In this document: piece after piece, positions 54,978-64,000 of the stretch | Numbering within the stretch: the first letter of the stretch is position 1 | Layout: each line of letters opens with the position of its first letter | DNA from: an uncultured Alphaproteobacteria bacterium | GTDB taxonomy: Bacteria; Pseudomonadota; Alphaproteobacteria; MPNO01; UBA2964 | Direction of reading: 5' to 3' | Assembly (NCBI GenBank): GCA_943787225.1 | Contig: CALSLP010000005.1 | Span: 62,001 to 126,000 of the forward strand | Length of the DNA stretch: 64,000 nt | The notes under the pieces: model-generated | Seen by the model: the letters and a program-made list of their open reading frames with translations, nothing else | Databases searched by the model: none | What the model was told of the DNA's origin: nothing | Program-made: the position numbers and the translations under genes

Positions 54978-56786
54978 ATGACAATCCGTCTTCTCCCCGA
55001 AGGGACCGTTAACCGGATTGCTGCTGGTGAAGTTGTTGAACGACCCGCATCTGCTGTTAAGGAGCTGGTTGAGAACGCCATTGATGCTGGCGCAAGTCGT
55101 ATTGAGATTGCGATACAAGGGGGCGGGCGGCATTCGATCATTGTCACTGATGATGGCATCGGTATGTCTCGCGATGAGCTGGCCCTGGCGGTAGACCGTC
55201 ACGCGACATCCAAATTACCAGACGACGATCTTCTCCATATTTCCTCTCTTGGTTTTCGGGGTGAAGCATTGCCGTCGATTGGTTCTGTTTCCCGTCTCAG
55301 GATTGAAAGTCGCGCCCGTGGGTCTGACGAGGCTTGGTCTATTGCGGTTATCGGAGGCGAAAAGGAGCCCGTCCGCCCTGTTTCCTTAACTGCTGGGACG
55401 CGTATTGAGATTGCTGATTTGTTTTTCGCGACGCCGGCCCGCTTGAAATTTCTAAAAACCGAACGAACAGAACTCAATCATATCCTTGATGTTGTCCGGC
55501 GGCTTGCGATGGCAAATCCGAACGTTGGTTTTTCGGTCTCCGATGAAAAAGGGAAGCGTTTGAGGCTCGATGCGGCACAAGGGGATCTGCTCGATGCAAG
55601 ATTAGCGCGTCTGTCAGATGTTATGGGGCGGGAGTTTGCTGAAAATGCTCTGCGCATCGATGCCGTGCGTGAAGATATTCATCTCACGGGCTATGCGGGC
55701 CTGCCGACCTTGAATCAAGCCTACGCGCGATCACAATACTTGTTCGTGAACGGTCGCCCCGTTCGTGATCCCTTGCTAACGGGCGCGGTGCGGGGGGCGT
55801 ATCAGGACCTTCTGGCACGCAATCGTCACCCAATGGTGGCGCTCTATCTTGAGATTGCGCCCTTATTTGTCGATGTGAACGTCCACCCGATGAAAACCGA
55901 AGTTCGGTTCAGGGATGCTGGTTTGGTTCGGGGATTGATTGTTGGCGCTCTGAAGCACGCTTTGGCAGAGGCGGGCCATAGGGCATCGACGACAGTGTCG
56001 GCACAAACACTGGGTGCCTTTCGGCCCGGCGCGTCTCCAGCTGGGGGTATGCCGTCTTATCGGTCTGGATCGCATGGTGGCGCCTTGGCACAGGCCGCAG
56101 CCAACTATTATGCGCCTTTGCCGGGCATGGATCAGCCGTCGGTTACAGGCGTTGAAGACCCAGTTGTGCCGTTTTCCGGCAATGCGGATCAGAGTGTTTC
56201 TCAGTCGTTTCCACTCGGCGTTGCCCGAGCCCAGCTGCATGAGACCTATATCGTTGCGCAGACCAATGAAGGGATTGTGATTGTTGATCAGCATGCAGCC
56301 CATGAACGGCTGGTTTATGAAAAAATGAAGCAGTCGTTGGACTCTGGCGACGTCGCGCGACAGGGGCTGTTGCTCCCCGAGGTGATCGAACTCGAAGAGG
56401 CGCAATGTCAGCGACTGGTTGAGCGTGCAGACCAGTTTGCCGAGCTCGGTCTTGTCCTTGAAGCATTTGGCCCGGGCGCGGTGGTGGTTCGGGAAGTGCC
56501 AGCGATGCTGGGCAAAACCGATATCGTAGGTCTGGTCAAAGATTTGGCGGATGATCTGGCTGAACTTGGCGAAGGGCTGACATTGAAAGAACGGCTTGAG
56601 GACGTTTGCGGGACGATGGCTTGTCACGGCAGTGTGCGGGCCGGGCGTCGACTTAATCAGGCAGAAATGGATGCGATCCTGCGCCAGATGGAACAGACGC
56701 CGCATTCCGGACAATGCAATCATGGCCGTCCCACCTATGTCGAATTAAATCTTGCAGACATTGAACGGTTGTTTGGCCGCCGCTAA
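54978..56786 (+). CDS. mutL: DNA mismatch repair protein MutL
   Basis: 602 residues. The GHKL ATPase half has [11 protein letters not shown] (about 31-41), DDGIGM and [10 protein letters not shown]. The C-terminal half has [12 protein letters not shown] near 437, matching the nicking-endonuclease motif DQHA-x2-E-x4-E, and later [12 protein letters not shown]. So this MutL should nick DNA itself, as in bacteria without MutH. The middle (340-420) is a Gly/Ser/Pro-rich linker. ATG 54978 follows GGAAGGATG. Confidence 0.95.
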   Translation: MTIRLLPEGTVNRIAAGEVVERPASAVKELVENAIDAGASRIEIAIQGGGRHSIIVTDDGIGMSRDELALAVDRHATSKLPDDDLLHISSLGFRGEALPSIGSVSRLRIESRARGSDEAWSIAVIGGEKEPVRPVSLTAGTRIEIADLFFATPARLKFLKTERTELNHILDVVRRLAMANPNVGFSVSDEKGKRLRLDAAQGDLLDARLARLSDVMGREFAENALRIDAVREDIHLTGYAGLPTLNQAYARSQYLFVNGRPVRDPLLTGAVRGAYQDLLARNRHPMVALYLEIAPLFVDVNVHPMKTEVRFRDAGLVRGLIVGALKHALAEAGHRASTTVSAQTLGAFRPGASPAGGMPSYRSGSHGGALAQAAANYYAPLPGMDQPSVTGVEDPVVPFSGNADQSVSQSFPLGVARAQLHETYIVAQTNEGIVIVDQHAAHERLVYEKMKQSLDSGDVARQGLLLPEVIELEEAQCQRLVERADQFAELGLVLEAFGPGAVVVREVPAMLGKTDIVGLVKDLADDLAELGEGLTLKERLEDVCGTMACHGSVRAGRRLNQAEMDAILRQMEQTPHSGQCNHGRPTYVELNLADIERLFGRR

Positions 56787-56831
56787 GGTCGTTCTTCTGC
56801 GCCCAATGACATTTCGAAACTGGAGAGAAAC

Positions 56832-57548
56832 ATGACCGATACCAAGCTTCATAATGTTCAGCTTTCGCCGTCGACAGTCGAGCACATTCTCCGGCGACGG
56901 GGTGGCAAGCTCCATGCTTATGACAGTATCGATCCAGCGAAGACGGCGCTCATTGTGATCGATATGCAAAATGTCTGGCTGCAAGAAGGCATGGCGGCTT
57001 ATTCACCGTATTGTGCTGGTGCGGCACCAGCGACAAACAAGCTGTGTAAAGCGATGCGGGCGGCAGGCAGCAAGGTTTTTTGGGTGCGTGCAATCTATGG
57101 CGATGATGCGCCGAAAACCTGGTCGGCCTATATGGAATATCTGAGCCCGGCGGATGTCGAGCGTATGCTTGATGGGCTGACGGATGGTCGCCCCGGCGCT
57201 GAAATCTGGGATGGTATGGACGTCCAGCCTGAAGATGAAATTACCACCAAGACCCGGTTTAGCGCCTTTATCCGTGGCTCCTCTGATCTTGAAGACCGAC
57301 TTCGGGCTGCGGGAATTGATACCTTGGTCATGACGGGTATTGCTACGGACGTTTGCGTTGAGTCGACGACACGTGATGCGCATATGCTCAATTTTCGGAC
57401 AATGGTTGCATCAGATGCAACGGCGACCCGGTCGGATGAAGCGCATAATGCATCGCTCAGTGCGATGTTTAACCATTTCGCTGATATCTTTACGAGTGAC
57501 GAGATTATCGAGTTGTTGCCGAACGCGAATTCTGTCGCTGCGGAGTAG
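56832..57548 (+). CDS. Isochorismatase-family cysteine hydrolase, RutB-like
   Basis: 238 residues. Triad D44 (LIVIDMQNVW), K140 (TTKTRFSAFI) and C175 (GIATDVCVESTTRDA). The last motif is close to that of ureidoacrylate amidohydrolase RutB of pyrimidine catabolism, and a cis-peptide is expected at the loop before C175. No other rut genes are near. GGAGAG before ATG 56832 supports the start. A third type of isochorismatase-like enzyme in this window. Confidence 0.84.
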   Translation: MTDTKLHNVQLSPSTVEHILRRRGGKLHAYDSIDPAKTALIVIDMQNVWLQEGMAAYSPYCAGAAPATNKLCKAMRAAGSKVFWVRAIYGDDAPKTWSAYMEYLSPADVERMLDGLTDGRPGAEIWDGMDVQPEDEITTKTRFSAFIRGSSDLEDRLRAAGIDTLVMTGIATDVCVESTTRDAHMLNFRTMVASDATATRSDEAHNASLSAMFNHFADIFTSDEIIELLPNANSVAAE

Positions 57549-57564
57549 TGGCAATTATCTGCTG

Positions 57565-58125
57565 CTAATTTCCCAGGAACAGAATTCTGGCTTTGCCGTA
57601 GTGACGGTCGTCCAGAATCTTAAATTCAGCTGGTGGTTCAATCTCTTCGGTCCGGTCGACCTCCAGGACCGCCATAGCTTTGTCGGCAACCCATCCTGCT
57701 TCGACCAAGGCTTGCAGTGCTGGAACGGTCAGCCCTAACCCATAGGGTGGGTCAAGAAATATGAGCGAGCAGGGCTGATTGGCCGTTCTGGGTTTTAGGC
57801 AATCGGCATAATAAGCACTGACATTGTCATCTTCGTGCAGGGTCTCGATATTGTCGTGGCAGCACTCCAAAGCGATGTTCTGATTATCCAGGAGGGTGGC
57901 GTGGGATGCGCCGCGTGATACTGCTTCAAGCCCCATCGCACCGGTGCCAGCGAACCCGTCCAGCACATGGGCACCCTGGACCCAGTTACGGCCGCCGAGT
58001 GCCTCACCGCCCTGGGTAAGGACGTTGAACACTGACTCACGAACCCGGTCACTGGTGGGTCGCAGCTCCCGGCCTGGTGGCGCGAGGAGATTCCGTCCGC
58101 GATGTTTACCGCCGACGATGCGCAT
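57565..58125 (-). CDS. rsmD: 16S rRNA (guanine966-N2)-methyltransferase
   Basis: 186 residues. SAM motif GFAGTGAMGLEAVSRG near 53-68 and the catalytic FLDPPYG near 124-130 (NPPY-type). The N-terminal MRIVGGKHRGRNL and RPTSDRVRESVFN are RsmD hallmarks. It modifies the small ribosomal subunit. Its start overlaps the end of the pseudouridine synthase gene by 20 bases, so the two RNA-modification genes are co-translated. Confidence 0.93.
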   Translation of the reverse strand: MRIVGGKHRGRNLLAPPGRELRPTSDRVRESVFNVLTQGGEALGGRNWVQGAHVLDGFAGTGAMGLEAVSRGASHATLLDNQNIALECCHDNIETLHEDDNVSAYYADCLKPRTANQPCSLIFLDPPYGLGLTVPALQALVEAGWVADKAMAVLEVDRTEEIEPPAEFKILDDRHYGKARILFLGN

Positions 58126-58951
58126 TTTTATGCCTGCTACGTTTAGGGGGTTCGGAGTCGGTCGGTGTTTCTCTGGGTTTCATAGGCGGAAGTTTGGCGG
58201 ATAATCGTTTTGGCTTGGGTGTGCCGAAGCCTGTTTCTTCTGAAATGACACGTGCCGAGACTTCACGAATTGTATCACGATGCAGCTCACCGAGCTGAAA
58301 CGGACCATAGGCGATGCGGATGAGCCGGTTTACCCGCAGACCTAAATGCTCCATCACTTTCCTGATTTCGCGATTTTTGCCTTCTTGTAAGGATACCGAA
58401 ATCCATGAGTTGTCGCCCCGGCGCTTATCCAGATGCGCCTGGATCTCGCCATATTGAACGCCATCGACGGTGATGCCGTCTGCCAGTGATTCAAGCCGGG
58501 ACTCGTCGAGAGATCCATAGGCGCGAACGCGATACCGTCGTACCCAGCCCGTTGAGGGAAGCTCTAATTGTCGGGCGAGTTCACCGTCATTGGTCAGGAG
58601 CAACAAACCCTCTGAGTTCAGGTCCAGTCGTCCTACGAGCATCACGCGGGGGAGGTCTTTGGGTAGATGGTCAAAGACGGTAGGGCGATCTTCCGGGTCA
58701 CTATTGGTTGAGAGCACGCCGCGTGGCTTGTGATAGCGCCAGAGCTTGGGCTGTTCAGGTTCTCCGATCTGTTTACCGTCGACGATAATAACGGATCGGT
58801 CGGTGACGAGCGTCGCCGGCGTCGAAATTTTCTTGCCATCGATGGTGACCCGACCCGCTTCAATCCACCTCTCAGCCTCGCGTCGTGAACAGAGCCCGGC
58901 GCGGGACAGGCGTTTGGCGATACGCTCGCCTTTGATTTCAGATTCTGCCAT
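58106..58951 (-). CDS. rluB: Pseudouridine synthase, RluB/RsuA family
   Basis: 281 residues. The N-terminal S4 RNA-binding domain (about 8-55, IAKRLSRAGLCSRREAERWI) is followed by the catalytic domain with GRLDLNSEGLLLLTNDG, where D is the nucleophile. The C-terminus is a basic tail (KRSRHKNAHRRR). RluB or the closely related RsuA or RluE cannot be separated fully by eye. ATG 58951 immediately follows the stop of the amidotransferase gene. Confidence 0.88.
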   Translation of the reverse strand: MAESEIKGERIAKRLSRAGLCSRREAERWIEAGRVTIDGKKISTPATLVTDRSVIIVDGKQIGEPEQPKLWRYHKPRGVLSTNSDPEDRPTVFDHLPKDLPRVMLVGRLDLNSEGLLLLTNDGELARQLELPSTGWVRRYRVRAYGSLDESRLESLADGITVDGVQYGEIQAHLDKRRGDNSWISVSLQEGKNREIRKVMEHLGLRVNRLIRIAYGPFQLGELHRDTIREVSARVISEETGFGTPKPKRLSAKLPPMKPRETPTDSEPPKRSRHKNAHRRR

Positions 58952-59665
58952 TTAGGTGGCCGCGTCGATAAAGGCGTTAAAGATGCGCTTGTCGCCGGGG
59001 TCGATTGAAAATTCCGGATGCCATTGAACCCCGAGGCAAAACCGCGTACCGGGCAACTCGATGCCTTCGATGACGCCATCGGGCGCCACCGCATTAATGA
59101 TCACCGGATCCGCGATCGTTTTAACGGCCTGATGATGGGCGCTGTTGATTGACATTGTTTCGCTGCCAGTTATCCGGTGAAGCAAAGTATTCGTTTTGAT
59201 CGTGATTTCGTGGCCTGGCTCATCTCGTGGGTTGGGTTGCTCATGCGCCAGGGCGTTTTCGATTTCATCGGGAATGTGTTGGATGAGAGTGCCGCCAAGT
59301 ACAACATTGAGCAGCTGCTGGCCACCACAAATGCCAAGGACGGGCATATCCTGGTCGATGGCTCCCTTTGTGACGGCGAGCTCAAAGGCGGTGCGGCGGT
59401 CTTTGGTGACGACTGTTTCGTGTCGTGTTTTGTCGCCGAATAAGGCGGGGTCTACGATCAAAGGCACCGCCGGTAATGAGCAGCCCATCGATCATGTCGA
59501 GATAGCTATTCGCGATCTCCGGTTGGTGAGGCAACGGAACAGGCAGCCCACCGGCATCAGCGACAGCAGTCACAATAGTTTTCGCGAACGGCATACCAGG
59601 GGAACTTTGAATAGCCGCCGGGCTGTTCTGAATCGAGCGTTATCCCAATGAGTGGTTTGTTCATA
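58952..59665 (-). pseudogene. Class I glutamine amidotransferase-like hydrolase (peptidase C26), two frameshifts
   Basis: The pieces make a normal PuuD-like gamma-glutamyl-GABA hydrolase. From ATG 59665 it reads MNKPLIGITLDSEQPGGYSK to NYCD, then shifts near 59569 into VADAGGLPVPLPHQPE to ITGGAFD, and shifts again near 59456 into VDPALFGDKTRHE. The nucleophile C is in VLGICGGQQLLN and the H and E in VQWHPEFS. Both breaks are one extra base each. The C-terminal piece alone, from 59488, would be an enzyme lacking its first beta strands. Decay or sequencing errors; two in one gene favours either heavy decay or low-quality sequence. Confidence 0.78.
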
Positions 59666-59695
59666 CCGCCACTGTAGAAACCCGTTGAGTCAGGT

Positions 59696-59730
59696 CAAGA
59701 AAAAGGGGCGCTCAAACAGGAGCGCCCCTT
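59696..59730 (-). terminator. Strong terminator for leftward TctC-like gene
   Basis: aaggggcgctc and gagcgcccctt form a perfect 11-bp stem (59703-59713 / 59720-59730) with a 6-base loop. On the minus strand it is followed by TTTTTCTTG. It ends the transcript of the binding-protein gene. Confidence 0.85.
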
Positions 59731-60805
59731 ATATGGATCATCCCATCCAGTATTATTTCTTTGATTTTCTTCTTTTTGGTGTATCCGAGGACGTCTGCTG
59801 TCCGTTTCAGGATATCTTTCGGTGTTTTCATGAGCGAAGCGATATTGGCTTCGACATCTGCGCCACTAAGATAGTTAAGGTCCATCTTGCGTTTTTTGCA
59901 TCCGCGAGGAAAGCAGGATCTTTCATCGTTGCATCGAACGCCTTGCGCAAGGCCATCAGACGATCATTCGGAATCCCCGGAGGCGAACCGACAATCCGCG
60001 CCATGGCGACGGGCACAGACAGGAGTTGCGCGATTGGTTTGTATTCTGCTGGTACGACATCGACCAGCATTGGCACACCTTTTACATTCGGGTCGGGGTG
60101 CGGGGCGAGTCCAGCCTGTACGAGGACGCTGATCCTGTCGGTTCCAACCCAGTTGGGTCGAATGACATTCCAGCTCTGCCAGGATCCCCCACGCGCCTGG
60201 GCTTCACCTGCCTCCATGGCATTGGTCATTTTGGCGGTGCCGCGATAGCCGGTAACAATCTTGAATTTTGTATTGATTGACCGGTTCAGGAATTGCGGGA
60301 AAATATAGGTTTCTGACCCTTTACCCGATGCGGCAACGACAATTTCCTTTGTCTTGGCGTCGTCCAGTGTTTTTGCGACGTTGCCCATTGCGACGACCAT
60401 GCTGTCCAAGGCGGCCATGTTGCCGATCCAGCGCATCTTGCTCATATCGAACTTGATGCCGCGGGGACGGATTAGCTGAAACAATGGATGTGTCCAGAAG
60501 GGGGTGATGACAGTGGTCCCGTCTTTGGGAGCGACGTTATAAACATAGTTGGAGGCTTTGACGCCACCGGAGCCTGGCATGTTTACGACAATTGCATTCG
60601 GCTTTCCGGGCAAACGTTTGCCCATATGCTGAACCAGTGTGCGCATGTATACGTCGTAGCCACCGCCCGGTGAGGCACCGATGTAAAAGCGGACTGTTTT
60701 TCCATCATAGAATTCTGATACCGCATCCGCTTGTACGGTAGTGGAAATGCCTAATCCCATCGTGGATGCTACGATGGCGGCACTCATTCGACCCAATGTT
60801 TTCAA
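59712..60805 (-). pseudogene. TctC/BUG-type tripartite transporter binding protein, C-terminal frameshift
   Basis: A periplasmic solute-binding protein of the tripartite tricarboxylate transporter family. A signal peptide ends near VQADA (27). The BUG pattern is present: KTVRFYIGASPGGGYDVYMR, VVNMPGSGGVKASNY and GVPMLVDVVP. Near residue 303 the reading leaves the expected frame at a run of six A (59892-59897 on the plus strand). The other frame continues as KKRKMDLNYLSGADVEANI and ends at 59712 inside the terminator, so one A appears missing. TTG 60805 has GGGGAGA five bases upstream and is the likely start. No TctA or TctB permease is nearby. Confidence 0.75.
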
Positions 60806-60998
60806 CGTGATCTCCCCAATTTATATCAAACCAAAACGTTCTAGACGCATAAGTTGTCTTGTGATCTTTGTCACAAGATCAAAACCATAGCTTAAAAATG
60901 GATTTTAGGGAGCAAAATTTTTCGTGAACGCTTGCGTCGCTGGCGAACCACTCGCACAATTGCTTCAATGATAACCTTCTATTGGGGAGACTTTTGAT

Positions 60999-61736
60999 AT
61001 GGCGTTTTCGAGTTGGCGCGGCATTATCGGTATTATTAAACCAACCATGAGACCTGGCGGTCTCGAGGATATGATTAGAATTTTGCCGGAGGGTATTGGC
61101 GTTATTCCTCTATTCAACAATATTACTCGGGGAGACCGCAGCGAATTTAAAGACGTCATGAAGGATTATGACGAGAAGGTCGCGATTTTGGCTGAGCAGG
61201 GGTGCGACATCATTCACCCCGAAGGGGCACCCCCTTTCATGGTGCTCGGCAATGCAGGGGAAGCGAAGAAAATTCGTTCCTGGGAACGCAAACATAAGAC
61301 CCAGATATTCACGTCTGGCACAAATCATGTCGCGGCGCTCAAAGCTCTTAAGGTTAAACGCTTTATTGGGGCCAGCTATTTTCAGGGCGAGATCAACAAA
61401 ACCTTTGGTGATTACTTTAAGAAGGAAGGGTTTGACGTTCTCGGCATGGAAGGCATCGATGTGCCGTTTAATAAAGTTCAGACCTTGTCGTCGGAAGAGA
61501 TATATTCCTTCATCAAGAAGCTCGCTTTGAAACATAAGCGGGCCCAAGGCATCTATATGCTGGGGACCGGTTGGAAAGCGATGAAAGTTATTCCGATGCT
61601 GGAACAGGATCTTGGCATTCCCATCGTCTTTCCTGTCACAGCCCGGGTCTGGGAATTTCAGAAACGGCTGTCAATCAATGAACCACGTACAGGGTATGGC
61701 CAGCTTCTCGAAGAAATGCCGCCGATGGTGAAGTAA
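60999..61736 (+). CDS. Asp/Glu racemase-fold protein, maleate isomerase/AMDase-like, no active-site cysteines
   Basis: 245 residues of the maleate cis-trans isomerase/arylmalonate decarboxylase branch (GIIKPTMRPGGLEDMIRILP at the start, CDIIHPEGAPPFMV at the first active-site loop, GIYMLGTGWKAM at the second). Relatives use one or two cysteines in these loops; here neither loop has one. The only cysteine in the protein is C69, just before the first loop. So it either uses another residue (for example H73 or E75) or is not an isomerase of the usual type. GGGGAGA sits 8 bases before ATG 60999. Confidence 0.72.
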   Translation: MAFSSWRGIIGIIKPTMRPGGLEDMIRILPEGIGVIPLFNNITRGDRSEFKDVMKDYDEKVAILAEQGCDIIHPEGAPPFMVLGNAGEAKKIRSWERKHKTQIFTSGTNHVAALKALKVKRFIGASYFQGEINKTFGDYFKKEGFDVLGMEGIDVPFNKVQTLSSEEIYSFIKKLALKHKRAQGIYMLGTGWKAMKVIPMLEQDLGIPIVFPVTARVWEFQKRLSINEPRTGYGQLLEEMPPMVK

Positions 61737-61777
61737 CGTGGTGAAATAAGTTTTGTTGCGAGTTTAAGTAGATTCAG

Positions 61778-61804
61778 AAAGGGTGGCTTCATAAGCTGCC
61801 CTTT
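61778..61804 (+). terminator. Probable terminator after the racemase-fold gene
   Basis: aaagggtggctt pairs with aagctgcccttt (12 pairs, two G-T) around a 3-base loop. No long T run beyond TTT, so the strength is uncertain. Confidence 0.45.
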
Positions 61805-61916
61805 CCTGATTCCAGAGGTCGGCGTAGTCGACAGAGGGGTGTGTGTTGACCTAGCCAGTATCGGCCAGAAACCGGTTTTTCTTGACGGTTGCGGCAGACG
61901 TTAGCATCTTGCCCGC

Positions 61917-62387
61917 ATGAACGGATCAATCCCTCCCCACGCTCAAAAATTTATGGAAATCGCACTGGCCGAAGCAGCGGAAGCTGCTTTACGAGAAGAA
62001 GTTCCTGTTGGGGCGGTTATTGTGGATACTCAGAGTAATCAAATTCTCGCTACCGCTGGTAACCGAACTGAAGAGTTGCGGGATGCGACGGCCCATGCAG
62101 AAATGTTGGTTTTGCAAGAGGCGGCTAAAACTTACGGTGGGACACGGCTGGTCGATTGTGATCTGTATGTCACGCTGGAGCCCTGCGCCATGTGTGCTGC
62201 GGCTATTTCCATGGCACGGATCCGGCGCCTGTACTTTGGTGCATCAGATCCCAAGAGTGGCGGAGTCGAGAGCGGGCCGCGATTCTTTAGTCAGCCGACT
62301 TGCCACCATCGTCCGGATGTCTATGGTGGCATTGATGAGCTGCGGTCCCGGCGTATGTTGCAGGACTTTTTTGAAGTACGGCGCTAA
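61917..62387 (+). CDS. tadA: tRNA adenosine(34) deaminase
   Basis: 156 residues. Converts adenosine 34 of tRNA-Arg to inosine. Zinc ligand H60 and catalytic E62 (TAHAEM) with C90 and C93 (PCAMC) are the CDA-fold set. The C-terminal RRMLQDFFEVRR is typical. ATG 61917 fits the usual start. No operon partner; the histidine kinase starts 48 bases after its stop. Confidence 0.93.
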   Translation: MNGSIPPHAQKFMEIALAEAAEAALREEVPVGAVIVDTQSNQILATAGNRTEELRDATAHAEMLVLQEAAKTYGGTRLVDCDLYVTLEPCAMCAAAISMARIRRLYFGASDPKSGGVESGPRFFSQPTCHHRPDVYGGIDELRSRRMLQDFFEVRR

Positions 62388-62435
62388 CCGGGTAGACTAT
62401 CCAGACAGCGAATAGGGTAATTCGGTTCTGGGTTG

Positions 62436-64000
62436 ATGGCTAATGTAGCGATGGGTAGTGAACTTGTAGACCGTGGAGGTCAAACTCTATCTCGGCGTAT
62501 CGTTCGTTCGATTGTCGTCGCCGGATTTATCGTCATAAGCGCCGCTATACTTTGGTTTACCTATTATTGGTCCCAGAAAGATCGCTCTTGAGGAAATCCG
62601 TGAGCGCAGCGGACATACGCTCAATCTGGTGGTTACAAATCTTCAGAGTGAGCTGTCCAAATTTCAGTATCAACCGGCGTTATTGGCGAATAGTCGGTTG
62701 TTCCAATCTGTACTGCTTGATCCGGCTACTGGCCCGCAGCTTGATAGTCTGAACCGCGAGCTTGAGCGCATTAATTTTTTATCCGGTGCTTTAGACACAT
62801 TTCTGGTCAATAAATCGGGAACTGTGGTCGCATCCAGCAATTGGGCATCGAACAGGTCTCTGGTCGGTTTTTTTGTTGGTGCGCAACCTACTTTCAATCG
62901 GCCATGCATGGCGGTCTAGGCCGGTACCATGCCATTTCCGGCCCGCCAGATGCTGGGGAAATGAGCTATTTCTTTTCACATCCAATTCGAGACGGTGATC
63001 GTCAAGTTGGCGTCGTTGTAATTCGCTTGCGGCTCGGCAGTCTGGAGGAACGTTGGTTGTCACCAGATCATGAAACACTGGTTGTTGATGAGGCGGGCAT
63101 CATTTTTATGAGCACGCGCTCTGATTGGCAGTTCCGGACAATAAAACCTCTGAGTTCAGCGATAGTGGCGAAGCTCAAACGACTGCACCAATATGGAGGC
63201 CGGGTCTACACCGAGCTCCCTATGTTGGCTCAGCAAAACAACAATATTATTGAACTCACGCGCGATATTGTCTCTGCCAATCCGAATACATCAAGTAATG
63301 CGGCTAGACAATTTCTTTACCAGCACAAGGCGATGCCTACGGCGGGATGGCGTGTCATCATTCTGTCCCGGCTAGATGCCGTTGGCACCCAAACCAACAT
63401 TGCGTTGGTAATCGTGAGCTTTGTGCTCGTCAGTGCGCTCTTACTTTTGGCCGTCCGTCACCAGAGAAAATTAAGGCTTCAGGAGCGCATTTTTCTACAG
63501 GAAGCAGCGCGGGCCAATTTGGAAGAGCAGGTTGATCAGCGGACGGAGGCTCTGACCTCGGCAAACCGACGTCTGAGGAACGAGATCATTGAACGCCATC
63601 GGGCGGAAGAAGAGCTCCACAAGACCCAAGAAGAACTCGTGCAATCTGCAAAACTTGCGGCGCTCGGTCAAATGTCTGTCGGTCTTAGCCATGAGTTGAA
63701 TCAACCTCTCGCTGCAATCAGATCATATTCAGATAATGCGCGGACCTTTCTTGAAAGGGCATTGCCCGAATCAGTTCAGTCGAATTTGGAGGGCATTTCT
63801 GAGCTCACTGAGCGCATGGCGAGGATTATTCGCAATCTTCGAACCTATGCCCGCGGTGAGGCGGTCGAAAGCCGACCGACATCCTTGCGGGTCTCGCTTG
63901 ATGAAGCTCTTAATTTGCTGGAAGTGCGGTTTCGAGAGGAAGCCGTGGAACTGGATGCAAACCTGCCGGACCCCTCTCTTCAAGTTGTTGGTGGCACGGT
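62436..64000 (+). pseudogene. Sensor histidine kinase, DctB-like, two frameshifts, 3' end outside window
   Basis: A membrane kinase with a first helix near residues 27-46 (SIVVAGFIVISAAILWFTYYW), a periplasmic Cache-type domain, a second helix (ALVIVSFVLVSALLLLAV), a coiled coil and the HisKA box GQMSVGLSHELNQPLAAI, all like DctB. The frame shifts near 62580 (after SQKD, one extra base) and back near 62887 (one C missing before YFQSAMHGG). Between these points the sequence is in frame 1, otherwise in frame 3. The ATPase domain lies past the window edge. If intact in the cell it may sense an organic acid for a TRAP transporter. Confidence 0.75.

Noticed and set aside
55863..56723. 286-residue leftward frame inside mutL
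   Set aside because: Pure antisense of the conserved MutL coding sequence, with no recognisable domain.
58952..59488. Complete short amidotransferase from ATG 59488
   Set aside because: It lacks the conserved N-terminal strands, which are readable just upstream in two other frames.

Overview
The window looks like chromosome of an alphaproteobacterium, most likely a Rhodospirillales-type lineage with roughly even GC. Three things point there: the imuA-imuB-dnaE2 mutagenesis cassette sits under a GTTC-N7-GTTC box, which is the alphaproteobacterial LexA site; the housekeeping order is ribF-ileS-lspA-DUF3035-M16-M16-pgi-mutL; and pssA-psd are adjacent. No rRNA, tRNA or CRISPR array was seen, and no classical transcription-factor gene. 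The only signalling genes are a GGDEF protein and a histidine kinase at the right edge.

Layout. 1-2.3 kb: the end of ribA and a collapsed prophage remnant in which a terminase fragment is joined to a tail-collar fragment. 2.3-13.4 kb: an accessory region with a methyltransferase, two class II aldolase-like proteins (one without its zinc ligands), a frameshifted extradiol dioxygenase, a coiled-coil protein, a WecA/WbpL-type sugar-phosphate transferase, an isochorismatase-like hydrolase, a strange E1-alpha-like protein without a thiamine diphosphate motif, and three tandem MFS transporters. 13.4-16 kb: an IS3-family element splits a single-pass membrane protein gene, followed by a very AT-rich gap. 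16-22 kb: an L-2-hydroxyglutarate-oxidase-like flavoprotein and a four-gene Gld-type ABC export cassette.

22-32.5 kb is a dense catabolic island: two tandem ornithine-cyclodeaminase-family genes, two tandem N-carbamoylsarcosine-amidase-like hydrolases, two VOC proteins, an acyl-CoA-dehydrogenase-like flavin monooxygenase, a glutathione S-transferase and a DctPQM TRAP transporter whose large permease is split. An alpha/beta hydrolase and an amidohydrolase at 38-40 kb may belong to the same metabolism. The substrate is unknown. Uptake, oxidation, amide hydrolysis and imine chemistry together suggest a nitrogen-containing organic acid or ring compound.

32.5-38 kb is the SOS mutagenesis cassette. 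40-60 kb is mostly housekeeping: a NaChBac-like sodium channel, phospholipid synthesis, flavin synthesis, isoleucyl-tRNA synthetase, lipoprotein processing, M16 peptidases, Pgi, MutL, RsmD and a pseudouridine synthase. 59.7-64 kb holds a TctC-type binding protein, a maleate-isomerase-family protein with no active-site cysteine, TadA and a DctB-like kinase that runs off the window.

Single-base frameshifts break several otherwise well conserved genes (4.5, 31.97, 59.46, 59.57, 59.89, 62.58 and 62.89 kb). Either the lineage is losing accessory genes or the assembly carries indel errors, and reads are needed to decide. No defence system, secondary-metabolite cluster or clearly new multi-gene machine was recognised. 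The best candidates for new biology are the E1-alpha-like pseudoenzyme, the zinc-less aldolase and the duplicated catabolic island.
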